From Microvirga lotononidis (GTDB lineage Bacteria; Pseudomonadota; Alphaproteobacteria; Rhizobiales; Beijerinckiaceae), in NCBI RefSeq assembly GCF_034627025.1, contig NZ_CP141048.1, positions 1,686,001 to 1,750,000 on the forward strand: a stretch of 64,000 nucleotides of DNA. The letters are read 5' to 3'. The notes under the pieces are model-generated. The model saw nothing but the letters and a program-made list of their open reading frames with translations. It searched no databases and was not told where the DNA came from. How positions within the stretch are numbered: the first letter of the stretch is position 1; each line of letters opens with the position of its first letter. The position numbers and the translations under genes were made by a program. Of the stretch, positions 20,591-29,644 are shown piece after piece.

Positions 20591-20780
20591 GATTCTTGCT
20601 CCTCAACGCCTTGTCCGGTGAAGGAAACGCTTACGCGGGTCGAAAATGCATCGGCCCGGGACGCTCTCCGGCTCCGAACGTTATAGGTGGGTGTCCGCCA
20701 ATCATTGACCAGCGTCAAGCTTGACCTTCTCGAAGCGCTCATCGATGGATGGCTGTTGCCGATCGAAGGACCTTGAACCC

Positions 20781-21641
20781 ATGTCCCGTGCCGTCTCCGA
20801 TCTCCTCTCCATCCTCGACCTCGAGCCGCTCGAGGTGAACCTGTTCCGCGGCCAGAGCCCGAAGAGCGGATGGCAGCGCGTGTTCGGCGGGCAGGTGATC
20901 GGGCAGTCGCTGGTCGCCGCGACCCGCACGGTCGAGGGTCGTCACCCCCATTCGCTCCATTGCTATTTCATGCTCCCCGGCGACCCCAAGGTTCCCATCA
21001 TCTACGAGGTGGACCGCATCCGCGACGGCAAGAGCTTCACCACCCGCCGGGTCCTGGCGATCCAGCACGGGCAGGCGATCTTCGCCATGTCGGCCTCGTT
21101 CCATCGCGACGAGGAGGGTTTCGAGCATCAGGCCGAGATGCCGAAGGTGCCGGGCCCTGACGAACTCCCGAGCGAGGAGGACGTGAAGGGCCGGCTGCTC
21201 CTCCAGATGCCCGAGCCGATGCGGACCTATTACGAGCGCGAGCGTCCCCTGGAAATCCGCCCGGTGGAGATCAACCGCTACACGTCCCGCGATCCGGGCG
21301 AGCCGCGGTTTCATGTCTGGATCAAGACCCTGGGCCGCTTGCCGGACGATCCCGCCATCCACCAATCCGTCCTGGCCTATGCCTCGGACATGACCCTCCT
21401 CGACACGTCCCTCTTCCCCCATGGCCGAACGGTCTTCGATCCGAACATCCAGCCGGCGAGCCTGGATCACGCCATGTGGTTCCACCGGCCGTTCCGGGCC
21501 GACGAATGGCTGCTCTATGCGCAGGATACCCCGAGCGCCGGCGGTGCGCGCGGCTTCTCGCGCGGACTCATTTTTAAGCAGGACGGGACCCTCGTGGCTT
21601 CGGTTGCCCAGGAGGGGCTGATCCGCGAGCGCCGGACCTGA
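20781..21641 (+). CDS. tesB: Acyl-CoA thioesterase II
   Basis: A 286-residue double-hotdog thioesterase. Family features include the N-terminal LEVNLFRGQSPKSGWQRVFGGQV, the HCYFMLPGDP segment and, in the second half, YASDMTLLDTSLFPHG with the catalytic Asp and Thr and SLDHAMWFHRPFRADEWLLY. It hydrolyses medium- to long-chain acyl-CoAs. The ATG at 20781 gives the usual length; an upstream in-frame ATG at 20721 would add 20 unconserved residues. Confidence 0.95.
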   Translation: MSRAVSDLLSILDLEPLEVNLFRGQSPKSGWQRVFGGQVIGQSLVAATRTVEGRHPHSLHCYFMLPGDPKVPIIYEVDRIRDGKSFTTRRVLAIQHGQAIFAMSASFHRDEEGFEHQAEMPKVPGPDELPSEEDVKGRLLLQMPEPMRTYYERERPLEIRPVEINRYTSRDPGEPRFHVWIKTLGRLPDDPAIHQSVLAYASDMTLLDTSLFPHGRTVFDPNIQPASLDHAMWFHRPFRADEWLLYAQDTPSAGGARGFSRGLIFKQDGTLVASVAQEGLIRERRT

Positions 21642-21694
21642 CCAGCACTGCCTAAAAATTCAACAATATGTCTGTTTTATAGCCCAGCTTCCGA

Positions 21695-21758
21695 TGCCTA
21701 GCAAAGAGGCAGAGGCCCTTTTCGCATGCCGACAGAGCTTGGCATGCTTCTTGCGTAG
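21695..21758 (+). promoter_or_regulatory. Sigma-54 promoter and possible NtrC site for glnK-amtB
   Basis: TTGGCATGCTTCTTGC (21739-21754) matches the RpoN -24/-12 consensus TGGCACG-N4-TTGC with one change and correct GG-N10-GC spacing. Upstream, TGCCT-N7-AGGCA (21695-21711) is a 17-bp inverted repeat of the size and TGC...GCA shape of NtrC sites. The promoter is about 90 bp before glnK, consistent with nitrogen-limitation control known for glnK-amtB. Confidence 0.75.
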
Positions 21759-21847
21759 ATCCCCCCGACACCCGTCCATGAGGCCGGGTTCACGTTGGAA
21801 ACCGCCGCCCGGGCTATCGGGCGGACGTCTCAAAGGGGGCCTAACCC

Positions 21848-22186
21848 ATGAAAATCGTGATGGCGGTCATCAAGCCGTTCAAGCTGGAAGAGGTGCGCGA
21901 CGCGCTCACCGCTCTCGGCGTGCACGGCCTCACCGTGACTGAGGTGAAGGGATACGGACGGCAGAAGGGTCATACCGAGATCTATCGCGGCGCCGAATAC
22001 GCCGTGAGCTTCCTGCCGAAGCTGAAAATCGAAGTGGCCGTGGCGAGCGAGCTCGTGAACCAGGTGATCGACGCGATCACGGCGGCCGCGCGCACGGGCC
22101 AGATCGGCGACGGCAAGATCTTCGTCACCTCGCTCGAGAGGGCGGTCCGCATCCGCACGGGCGAGACCGACATCGACGCCCTTTGA
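21848..22186 (+). CDS. glnK: PII nitrogen regulatory protein GlnK
   Basis: A 112-residue PII protein. The T-loop GYGRQKGHTEIYRGAEY is intact with the uridylylation tyrosine Y51, and the C-terminal signature GDGKIFVTSLERAVRIRTGE is present. GlnK senses ATP/ADP and 2-oxoglutarate and reversibly blocks the ammonium channel AmtB, whose gene follows after 34 bp. The paired location with amtB favours GlnK over GlnB. A sigma-54 promoter lies upstream. Confidence 0.96.
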   Translation: MKIVMAVIKPFKLEEVRDALTALGVHGLTVTEVKGYGRQKGHTEIYRGAEYAVSFLPKLKIEVAVASELVNQVIDAITAAARTGQIGDGKIFVTSLERAVRIRTGETDIDAL

Positions 22187-22220
22187 TTCCATTCTTTTGA
22201 TATTCCGGAGTTTAGATCCG

Positions 22221-23564
22221 ATGAAGTTCCGTCCTCTCCTCCTGCCGGCGCTCGGTGCGCTGGGATTAGGCCTCGCGACCCTCGATCCGGCCCTGGCGCA
22301 AGACGCCGCCGCTGCGGCCCCCACGGTCAACAAGGGTGACACCACCTGGATGCTCGTCTCGACCATCCTCGTGATCCTCATGACGATTCCCGGCCTTGCC
22401 CTGTTCTACGGCGGCCTCGTGCGCACCAAGAACATGCTGTCCGTGCTGATGCAGGTCTTTTCCGTGTTCAGCCTGGTCGCCATCCTGTGGGTGTTCTACG
22501 GCTACTCGCTCGCCTTCACGTCCGGCGGCGAGGGCATCGGCGCCGTCATCGGCGGCTTCTCGAAAGCGTTTCTCGCCGGCGTGAACACGGATTCCACCGC
22601 CGATACCTTCACCAAGGGCGTGGCGATTCCGGAATTCACCTTCATCGCGTTCCAGCTCACCTTCGCGGCCATCACGCCGGCCCTGATCGTCGGTGCCTTC
22701 GCCGAGCGCATCAAGTTCTCCGCCGTGATGGTCTTCACGGGCCTGTGGCTGACCTTCGTGTATCTCCCGATCGCCCACATGGTGTGGTTCTCGGAAGGCT
22801 ATCTCTTCGGCCTCGGCGCCCTCGACTTCGCGGGCGGCACCGTCGTTCACATCAATTCCGGCGTGGCCGGCCTCGTCGGCGCCCTCATGATCGGCAAGCG
22901 CGTCGGCTACGGCCGCGACCTGCTCGCCCCGCACTCGCTGACGCTCACCTTCGTCGGCGCCTGCCTTCTGTGGGTCGGCTGGTTCGGCTTCAACGCAGGC
23001 TCCAACCTGGAAGCCACGGGCGGGGCCGCTCTCGCGCTCATCAACACCATCCTGGCTCCGGCCGCGGCCGGCCTCGCCTGGATGACCGTGGAAGCCTTCG
23101 GCAAGGGCAAGGCCTCCCTGCTCGGCATCGCCTCCGGTGCGGTCGCCGGCCTCGTGGCCATCACCCCGGCCGCCGGCCTGTCCGGGCCCATGGGCTCCAT
23201 CGTGCTCGGTCTCGTGGCCGGCGCGGTCTGCTACTTTGCCGTCACCGGCGTGAAGAACGCGCTGGGCTATGACGATGCCCTCGACGTCTTCGGCATCCAC
23301 GGCGTCGGCGGCATCATCGGCGCCATCGGCACCGGCATCGTGGCGGCCCCGTCGCTCGGCGGCTACGGCGTCGGAGAGTACTCCATCGGCGGCCAGGTCT
23401 GGACCCAGATCATCGCCGTGGTGATCACCCTGGCCTGGACCGGCATCGGCTCCGTGGTGCTCTACAAGATCACCGATCTCATCGTCGGCCTGCGCGTCAC
23501 GCAGGACCAGGAGCGCGAAGGCCTCGACCTCGCGGACCATGGCGAGCGCGCCTACAATTATTGA
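22221..23564 (+). CDS. amtB: Ammonium transporter AmtB
   Basis: A 447-residue ammonium channel with an N-terminal cleavable signal (about residues 1-24, ending ALAQ) and eleven membrane spans. Typical segments are MTIPGLALFYGGLVR, FAERIKFSAVM, DFAGGTVVHINSGVAGLV (with the first twin-His) and DVFGIHGVGGIIGAI (second His region). It conducts ammonium under nitrogen limitation and is gated by GlnK. The ATG at 22221 was chosen because it starts the signal sequence. The operon ends in a hairpin terminator. Confidence 0.97.
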   Translation: MKFRPLLLPALGALGLGLATLDPALAQDAAAAAPTVNKGDTTWMLVSTILVILMTIPGLALFYGGLVRTKNMLSVLMQVFSVFSLVAILWVFYGYSLAFTSGGEGIGAVIGGFSKAFLAGVNTDSTADTFTKGVAIPEFTFIAFQLTFAAITPALIVGAFAERIKFSAVMVFTGLWLTFVYLPIAHMVWFSEGYLFGLGALDFAGGTVVHINSGVAGLVGALMIGKRVGYGRDLLAPHSLTLTFVGACLLWVGWFGFNAGSNLEATGGAALALINTILAPAAAGLAWMTVEAFGKGKASLLGIASGAVAGLVAITPAAGLSGPMGSIVLGLVAGAVCYFAVTGVKNALGYDDALDVFGIHGVGGIIGAIGTGIVAAPSLGGYGVGEYSIGGQVWTQIIAVVITLAWTGIGSVVLYKITDLIVGLRVTQDQEREGLDLADHGERAYNY

Positions 23565-23629
23565 GATCACCCGGATCGCCCGGCTCGACTCGAGCGATCC
23601 GGCAAGAAGCCTTCCAGAGGCTCACATGG

Positions 23630-23659
23630 AAAGCCCCGGTCCGAGCGGCCGGGGCTTTT
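23630..23659 (+). terminator. Rho-independent terminator after amtB
   Basis: AAAGCCCCGG (23630-23639) pairs with CCGGGGCTTT (23649-23658), then TTC. It lies 66 bp downstream of the amtB stop. Confidence 0.85.
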
Positions 23660-23706
23660 CTCGTTCATGTCGTGTCGTTCCCGATCCGCAGCCGCCGACG
23701 GGACAC

Positions 23707-23733
23707 CCGCCACGTCAAGGCCGGTGATGACGA
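23707..23733. repeat. Partial copy of dispersed palindromic repeat, family 1
   Basis: The stretch beginning CCCGCCACGTCAAGGCCGG and ending TGATGACG is a shortened copy of the palindromic element found complete at 38251-38288. It lies between amtB and the convergent SCO1 gene. Confidence 0.55.
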
Positions 23734-23753
23734 GGGGACGGCGAAGATGCGTC

Positions 23754-24356
23754 TCACCCGTTCTTGATCAGCTGCCGCAGCTTCGCCCGCCGGGTCTCCT
23801 CCGGCTCCTGGAAGTTGGAGGTGCCGTAGAACTCGCCGTTGCTGTCCATCAGGAACAGGGTCGCCGAGTGGTCCATGGTGTAATCCTGACCCTCGGTCGG
23901 CACCTTGCGGTAATAGACCTTGTAGGCGCGCGCGGCGGCCGCGATCTCCTCCTCGGTTCCAGACAGGCCGACGATGCGCGGATCGAAGGAGGAGAGATAG
24001 GTCTTCATCAGCTCCGGCGTGTCGCGCGCAGGATCCACCGTGATGAACACGGCCTGCAGCCGGTCGGCGTCCTTGCCCAGGGCCGTCATGTCCTGGGTCA
24101 GGTCGTAGAGGGTGGTCGGGCAGACTTCCGGGCAATGGGTGAAGCCGAAGAAGACCACGAAGGGCTTGCCCTTCAGGTTGTCCTCCGTGAACGGCTTGCC
24201 CTCATGGCTGGTGAGCCGGAACGGGCCGCCGATCGGCACCTTGCCGGCGCTCTGCTGCTGCCCGGACGGGAACAGGAGCAGGCCCGCCGTCACCACCAGC
24301 ACCAGGAGGCCGGCGGTGAACACGACGAGGGGCACGAGGAGACGTTTGATGGTCAT
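23754..24356 (-). CDS. SCO1/SenC family copper chaperone
   Basis: A 200-residue membrane-anchored thioredoxin-fold protein. One N-terminal transmembrane segment (about residues 7-30) is followed by a periplasmic domain with the copper-binding pair C75 and C79 (HCPEVCP) and the third ligand H163 (MDHSATLF). SCO proteins deliver copper to the CuA centre of cytochrome c oxidase. It is the last gene of a three-gene set with a YcnI-PCuAC fusion, 15 bp upstream, whose PCuAC domain is the usual copper donor in this pathway. Confidence 0.94.
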   Translation of the reverse strand: MTIKRLLVPLVVFTAGLLVLVVTAGLLLFPSGQQQSAGKVPIGGPFRLTSHEGKPFTEDNLKGKPFVVFFGFTHCPEVCPTTLYDLTQDMTALGKDADRLQAVFITVDPARDTPELMKTYLSSFDPRIVGLSGTEEEIAAAARAYKVYYRKVPTEGQDYTMDHSATLFLMDSNGEFYGTSNFQEPEETRRAKLRQLIKNG

Positions 24357-24371
24357 GGCCGATCTCCCGGG

Positions 24372-25307
24372 CTAGTGCTTGTGCTCGGCCGGCGCTGTCC
24401 CGCCGCCCATGCCGCGCACCGCGTATTCCACCTCGACGGAGCCGGCCTTCTCGAAGACGAGCGTGCCCTTGACGGTCTGCCCTTCCTTCAACGGCTCCTT
24501 GAGATCCATGAACATGAGGTGGTATCCGCCCGGCTTCAATTCGACCGTGGCGCCGGGCTTGATCTCGAGCCCGCCCTCGACCGGCTTCATGCGCATCACG
24601 TCGCCGTCGAGGCGCATCTCGTGCACCTCGACCTTGGAGGCGAGCGGGAACGAACCGCCGATCAGCCGGTCGGGCGTCGCGCCCGTGTTGGTGATGCTCA
24701 CATACCCGCCGCCGACCTTGGCGCCGCCCGGGGTCGCCCGCGACCAGGGCTGTTCGAGAGTGAGGGTTCCGGCCTTGACGACCTGCGGGGCGGTGACGGC
24801 GCCCGCGATGCGCACGCCGGGTGCCGGCGATGCAAGACTGTGCGGGTTCTCGCCCGCGGCCGGCACCTGGGTCCATTCCGCGGTCGCGCCGTCGCATTCC
24901 TGCACCACGGGGAAATACACCGTCGCGCCGGGCTGGAAGGCATCGGTGAAGCGGGCCTGGAACACGAACTCGTCGTAATAGGCATCGTCGAGGGAGCCCG
25001 TCCAGACGATGTCGGTCACCCCCTCCGTGACGGCGTCGCCGTAGAGCTGGTAGGCCTTCACGTACGAGCCCTTGGTGGTCTCCAGCTTCCAGCCGGCCTT
25101 GGGCATGGGTTTGACGGCGATGATGCCCTCGGGAATGCGGACGCGGACCTTGAGGGTGGCCTTGCCGTCGCAGCCGTGGGGAATGCGCAGCACCGCCTTG
25201 TAGGTGGAGTTCGGCGCCGTCTGGGCGTTCTCGAAGGTGACGTGGGCGAGAGCTGGCGTGGACAGCATGAGGGCGGCGGCAAGCGCGCCAATGCGTGACG
25301 AAGTCAT
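24372..25307 (-). CDS. YcnI (DUF1775) - PCuAC (DUF461) fusion copper-binding protein
   Basis: A 311-residue periplasmic protein with two domains that are usually separate. After the signal peptide (about residues 1-21) the mature N terminus starts with histidine (AHVTFENAQTA, H22), the copper-binding position of YcnI/DUF1775 domains, which extends to about 165. The second half (about 180-300) is a PCuAC/DUF461 domain with its Met/His copper site: H229 and M231 (VEVHEM), M238/M240, H263 and M265/M267 (YHLMFM). It probably carries Cu(I) in the periplasm and hands it to SCO1 for oxidase assembly. The C terminus is His-containing (AEHKH). Confidence 0.92.
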   Translation of the reverse strand: MTSSRIGALAAALMLSTPALAHVTFENAQTAPNSTYKAVLRIPHGCDGKATLKVRVRIPEGIIAVKPMPKAGWKLETTKGSYVKAYQLYGDAVTEGVTDIVWTGSLDDAYYDEFVFQARFTDAFQPGATVYFPVVQECDGATAEWTQVPAAGENPHSLASPAPGVRIAGAVTAPQVVKAGTLTLEQPWSRATPGGAKVGGGYVSITNTGATPDRLIGGSFPLASKVEVHEMRLDGDVMRMKPVEGGLEIKPGATVELKPGGYHLMFMDLKEPLKEGQTVKGTLVFEKAGSVEVEYAVRGMGGGTAPAEHKH

Positions 25308-25348
25308 GGAAAGAGTCCTTGCGGAATTGGGAAATCGGCGATTGCGGA

Positions 25349-25729
25349 TCAGCCGCGACGCGGCGGCGCGCGCGATCCCAGGGGCAGGACGTTGGAGGTG
25401 AGACGCAGATGCGGCGCCTCGGCGGGCATCTCGTCCGCGGCGGCGACGGGCGCGATCCGCCCGGGCAGGGCCGTGTCGGGAACGGGCCCGGTCATGCCGG
25501 GGCCGTGACAGCTCAGGGTGCAGCAGAGATTCTGATGGGCCTTCGTCGGCCCGTGATCCGGCGCGGAGGATCCGTCCTGAAGGCAGATGATCTCCTGCGT
25601 CTCGGCCGCCACGGCCGTGTGGAACGCGCCGCTGACCGAGAGAAGCAGGGCCTGCAGGACGAACGCATAGGCCATCACCGCCACGATCGCGGCGCGTGTC
25701 CAAGGGGTTCGGGGAGCCCTGCGCGTCAT
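25349..25729 (-). CDS. Small membrane-anchored protein, DUF2946-like
   Basis: A 126-residue protein with one hydrophobic segment near the N terminus (about residues 13-35), then a short extracytoplasmic part containing CLQDGSSAPDHGP and HQNLCCTLSCHGPGM. The Cys/His cluster (H..LCCTLSCH) is typical of DUF2946-like proteins found beside copper genes and could bind copper. Start at 25729 has GAGGAG 8-14 nt upstream; an ATG at 25768 would add 13 residues. It is the first gene of the copper set, 41 bp before the YcnI-PCuAC gene. Confidence 0.75.
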   Translation of the reverse strand: MTRRAPRTPWTRAAIVAVMAYAFVLQALLLSVSGAFHTAVAAETQEIICLQDGSSAPDHGPTKAHQNLCCTLSCHGPGMTGPVPDTALPGRIAPVAAADEMPAEAPHLRLTSNVLPLGSRAPPRRG

Positions 25730-25809
25730 GGCCGGGACACTCCTCTTTTCGAAGAGGAACGTCAACATCGGATCGCCCGGGCGACTTTCTCCGCCCGATG
25801 CACTTACGG

Positions 25810-25824
25810 TTAAAGGACCCTTAA
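25810..25824. promoter_or_regulatory. CtrA-type box upstream of ftsK
   Basis: TTAA-AGGACCC-TTAA is a perfect TTAA-N7-TTAA CtrA consensus, 60 bp before the ftsK start at 25885 and 80 bp before the divergent copper operon. CtrA control of division genes is well known in Alphaproteobacteria; here only the motif is seen. Confidence 0.6.
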
Positions 25825-25884
25825 CCCGGCTTCTCTAGCATCCTGGCGAGATTGTCCCGTCCTATGGATTTTTAGAGTGGTTTG

Positions 25885-28479
25885 ATGCGTACGGCCCGCC
25901 GTTCTTCTTCCGCCTATGATGGCCTCTTCAGCGCCTTCCGGGCCTTCCTCGCCCGCCGGGCGCAGGAGTTGACGGGCCTGTGCCTGATCGCCGTCGCCGG
26001 CGCGGTCGCGGTGGCGCTCGCCACCTGGTCGGTGGACGATCCGAGCCTCAACAACGCGACCGACCTCCCGGTCCGCAACCTTCTCGGCTGGCCCGGCGCC
26101 ATTGTGGCCGACCTGCTGATGCAGCTCTTGGGGTTAGGCGCCATCGCGGCCGTGCTGCCCCTGGCGCTCTGGGGCTGGCGCCTGATGAAATCCGGCGATC
26201 TCGGCCGCCTGCAGCTGCGCCTGGCCCTCTGGGTCATCGGCGCGGGTGCCGCGACCGCCCTGGCCAGCGCCATGCCTCCGACCCAGAGCTGGCCCCTGCC
26301 GACGGGCCTCGGCGGCGTGGTCGGCGATGCGATCCTCGCCGGAGCGAAGGCGATCACGGGCCTCTCCAGCGGCTCGGCCAGCGCGGTCCTGGGCTTCCTG
26401 TTCGCGGGCCTCGCCATTTTCAGCCTCACGGCCGCCTGCGGCCTCGGGCCGGACGAGGAGCGGCATCACGAGGAGCTGGAGGAGATCGAGGAGCCGCAGC
26501 CCCTCAGGCGGCGCAAGATCCAGGATTGGGACGAGGCGGAGGAGATCGGCCACGACGAGCCGGGCTGGGGCATCGTGTCCCTGGGCGCCCTGGCCCATGG
26601 CGTCATGAGCCTGCGCGCGACCGCGCGGCGCTGGAAGGAAGGCCGCCGTTCCGCTCTGGACGATGAATACGACGAGGCGCCCGCGCAGCCGAAGCGCGCC
26701 TCCCGCCAGCCGGGCCTGCGTCGGGAGCCGGTTCTCGACGGTGCGCCCGCGCGTCCGAGACCCGCGCCGGCTTCCGTACCGATGCACGACGAGGACGAGG
26801 CCGGCTGGGACGACGACGGACACGCCCCGCCCTCCCCGCGTCCGGCGCCCCGGCCCGAGCCGGCGCCCACGCGCGTCGGACCGGCCCATGCCGCGCCCAA
26901 GCCCGGCAAGCGCATGGCCCGCGAGGCGCAGCCCTCCCTGCTGGACGAGGAGCATTATCAGCTGCCGCAGCTCAACCTGCTCGCCGAGCCGAAGCGGCCC
27001 GCCGCGCCCACGATCTCGGCCGAGGCGCTGGAGCAGAACGCCGCCCTTCTCGAAGGAACGCTGGAGGATTTCGGCGTGCGCGGCGCCATCACGAAGGTCA
27101 ATCCCGGACCTGTTGTGACGTTGTACGAGTTGGAGCCGGCGCCTGGGACGAAGTCGTCGCGGGTGATCTCGCTGGCGGACGACATCGCCCGCTCGATGAG
27201 CGCGGTCTCGGCCCGCGTCGCCGTGGTCCAGGGCCGCAACGCCATCGGCATCGAGCTGCCCAACCACAAGCGCGAGACCGTGTACCTGCGCGAGCTGCTT
27301 GCCTCCCAGGACTTCGAGACCTCGAAGCAGAAGCTCGCCCTGTGCCTGGGCAAGACCATCGGCGGCGAGCCGGTGATCGCCGATCTCGCCCGCATGCCGC
27401 ACCTGCTGGTGGCCGGCACCACCGGCTCGGGCAAGTCGGTGGCGATCAACACCATGATCCTGTCCCTGGTCTACCGGCTCTCGCCCGCCGAGTGCCGCCT
27501 GATCATGGTCGACCCGAAGATGCTCGAGCTGTCCGTCTATGACGGCATTCCCCATCTGCTCACCCCGGTGGTCACCGACCCGAAGAAGGCGGTCGTGGCG
27601 CTCAAATGGGCGGTGCGCGAGATGGAGGACCGCTACCGCAAGATGTCGAAGCTCGGCGTGCGCAACATCGACGGCTTCAACGCCCGCGTGGTCGAGGCCA
27701 AGGCGCGCGGCGAGACCATCACCCGCACGGTGCAGACCGGCTTCGACCGCGAGACCGGCGAGGCGGTGTACGAGGACGAGGTGATGGATCTCGATGCCTT
27801 GCCCTACATCGTGGTGATCGTCGACGAGATGGCCGACCTGATGATGGTGGCCGGCAAGGAGATCGAGGGCGCGATCCAGCGCCTGGCCCAGATGGCGCGC
27901 GCCGCCGGCATCCACGTGATCCTGGCCACCCAGCGTCCGTCGGTCGACGTGATCACCGGCACGATCAAGGCGAACTTCCCGACCCGGATCTCGTTCCAGG
28001 TGACCTCGAAGATCGACAGCCGCACGATCCTGGGCGAGATGGGCGCCGAGCAGCTCTTGGGCCAGGGCGACATGCTGTACATGGCCGGCGGCGGGCGGAT
28101 CACCCGCGTGCACGGGCCGTTCTGCTCGGACGAGGAGGTGGAGAAGGTGGTGGCGCATCTGAAGCGCCAGGGCCGGCCGCAGTACCTGGAGGCGGTCACG
28201 GCCGAGGAGGACGAGGGCGGCGGGGCCGGCGCCGATGCGCCGGTGTTCGACCAGGGCGAGTTCGGGGCGCCGGGCGGGGATCTGTACGACCAGGCGGTGG
28301 CGGTGGTGCTGCGCGACAAGAAGGCGTCGACGAGCTACATCCAGCGCCGGCTGCAGATCGGCTACAACCGCGCCGCCTCCCTGATGGAGCGCATGGAAAA
28401 CGAGGGCATCGTCGGCCCCGCAAACCATGCCGGTAAACGCGAGATTCTGCTTGAAACGCCGGGGATGGGAGACGATTAA
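25885..28479 (+). CDS. ftsK: DNA translocase FtsK
   Basis: An 864-residue FtsK: four N-terminal transmembrane segments within about residues 25-185, an acidic/proline-rich linker (about 190-350) and a RecA-like motor with Walker A GTTGSGKS (about 511-518) and Walker [13 protein letters not shown]. The C-terminal gamma winged helix (about 795-855, [21 protein letters not shown]) reads KOPS sequences and activates XerCD at dif. It couples division to chromosome segregation. Start is the ATG at 25885; the linker is shorter than in E. coli, as usual in this group. A CtrA-type box lies upstream. Confidence 0.96.
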   Translation: MRTARRSSSAYDGLFSAFRAFLARRAQELTGLCLIAVAGAVAVALATWSVDDPSLNNATDLPVRNLLGWPGAIVADLLMQLLGLGAIAAVLPLALWGWRLMKSGDLGRLQLRLALWVIGAGAATALASAMPPTQSWPLPTGLGGVVGDAILAGAKAITGLSSGSASAVLGFLFAGLAIFSLTAACGLGPDEERHHEELEEIEEPQPLRRRKIQDWDEAEEIGHDEPGWGIVSLGALAHGVMSLRATARRWKEGRRSALDDEYDEAPAQPKRASRQPGLRREPVLDGAPARPRPAPASVPMHDEDEAGWDDDGHAPPSPRPAPRPEPAPTRVGPAHAAPKPGKRMAREAQPSLLDEEHYQLPQLNLLAEPKRPAAPTISAEALEQNAALLEGTLEDFGVRGAITKVNPGPVVTLYELEPAPGTKSSRVISLADDIARSMSAVSARVAVVQGRNAIGIELPNHKRETVYLRELLASQDFETSKQKLALCLGKTIGGEPVIADLARMPHLLVAGTTGSGKSVAINTMILSLVYRLSPAECRLIMVDPKMLELSVYDGIPHLLTPVVTDPKKAVVALKWAVREMEDRYRKMSKLGVRNIDGFNARVVEAKARGETITRTVQTGFDRETGEAVYEDEVMDLDALPYIVVIVDEMADLMMVAGKEIEGAIQRLAQMARAAGIHVILATQRPSVDVITGTIKANFPTRISFQVTSKIDSRTILGEMGAEQLLGQGDMLYMAGGGRITRVHGPFCSDEEVEKVVAHLKRQGRPQYLEAVTAEEDEGGGAGADAPVFDQGEFGAPGGDLYDQAVAVVLRDKKASTSYIQRRLQIGYNRAASLMERMENEGIVGPANHAGKREILLETPGMGDD

Positions 28480-28578
28480 AGCTTCGTCGGAACCTTGGCG
28501 GCTGCACCGCGTCATCGTTGAGCCATGCGCAATGGCCAAGCAGCCGTCGCGACGATGGTCCGAAGGAGATTGAACCGG

Positions 28579-29502
28579 ATGCGTCTCATCCCTCTCGTCA
28601 GCCTGGCGACCGCCCTCCTCGCGGGTGCTCTGCCGGCCATGGCACAGACGCTCCCGATCGACATGATCCTGGCTCCGACCCGTCCCGCGGCGGCCCAGGC
28701 CTTCGGCCCCTCTCTCCCTCACCTGCCGACCGCCTCGTTCCGCCATGCGAGCCATGCGGCAGCCGAGATTCAGCTGTCCCGGCCCGTGATCCCGAGACCG
28801 GCCAATGCGGAGCAGGTTCTGGCCGTGACGGCTCCCCTGCCGCCGAGTCGCCCGGCCCTGTCGGAAATCCAGCGGACCCCGGAATCGGAACCCGTCGCCA
28901 TCGCGCCTAAACCCATCGTGACCGCGGCGGTGGAGCCCGTGGCCCTGCAGCAGCCCCTGCCGAACAGCGCGGTGGTGGAGCGGGCGAACGCCTATTTCAC
29001 GAACCTGACCACCCTGGTGGCCGATTTCACGCAAGTGGGCGGCGACGGGCGGCGGCAGGGCGGCACCCTCTATCTCCAGCGTCCCGGCAAGGTGCGGTTC
29101 GAATACGATCCGCCCGCGACCCTCCAGGTGATCGCCGACGGGCGCTCGGTCGCCGTGCGCGACCGCAAGCTCGCCACCCAGGACCTCTATTCCATCTCCC
29201 AGACGCCGCTGAAATTCCTCCTGCGCGAGCAGGTCAATCTCGGTCGGGACATCCGCATCACCGGCATCACCAACGACGGCGATTCGGTTCGCATCGGCCT
29301 GGAAGATTCCTCGACCCTGGGCGGCACCTCGCGCATCACCCTCTATTTCGACTCCCAGGTGGAAAACCTGAACCAGTGGCGCATCGTCGACGCGCAGGGC
29401 TTCCAGACCGTGGTGGTCCTGAACAAAGCCGAGCGCGGCCGCCGGATCGACCAAGACCTGTTCAAGATCCAGTACGACATCCTCGTGGGTGGGAATAAGT
29501 AG
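28579..29502 (+). CDS. lolA: LolA-family outer-membrane lipoprotein carrier with long N-terminal extension
   Basis: A 307-residue exported protein. A signal peptide (about residues 1-23, ending AMAQ) is followed by about 105 residues rich in Pro and Ala, then a LolA-like domain (about 130-305) recognisable by TTLVADFTQVGGDGRRQGGTLYLQRPGKVRFEY, shown here only in part: VADFTQ and RPGKVRFEYDPP. LolA carries lipoproteins across the periplasm. The extension is not usual for LolA. The ATG at 28579 was chosen for its signal peptide and the GAAGGAG site 11-17 nt upstream; ATGs at 28525 and 28555 are less likely. It follows ftsK by 99 bp, as in related genomes. Confidence 0.87.
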   Translation: MRLIPLVSLATALLAGALPAMAQTLPIDMILAPTRPAAAQAFGPSLPHLPTASFRHASHAAAEIQLSRPVIPRPANAEQVLAVTAPLPPSRPALSEIQRTPESEPVAIAPKPIVTAAVEPVALQQPLPNSAVVERANAYFTNLTTLVADFTQVGGDGRRQGGTLYLQRPGKVRFEYDPPATLQVIADGRSVAVRDRKLATQDLYSISQTPLKFLLREQVNLGRDIRITGITNDGDSVRIGLEDSSTLGGTSRITLYFDSQVENLNQWRIVDAQGFQTVVVLNKAERGRRIDQDLFKIQYDILVGGNK

Positions 29503-29644
29503 TCGCTCAATCCATGGGGACGGCACAGGGCCGGTAATGGCGACGGGAACTCATCGCGCCCTTCTCCGCAGAGACGACAATGTCGCCCTTCCCTCGGGCC
29601 GAAATCTGTCGTAGCCCGGAGGGATCTTCCGAAGGGCTTCCCCC

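Noticed and set aside
26134..29526. Very long minus-strand open frame opposite ftsK and lolA
   Set aside because: Antisense shadow of high-GC coding; it overlaps two well-supported genes and has low-complexity His/Arg/Gly/Asp composition without known domains.
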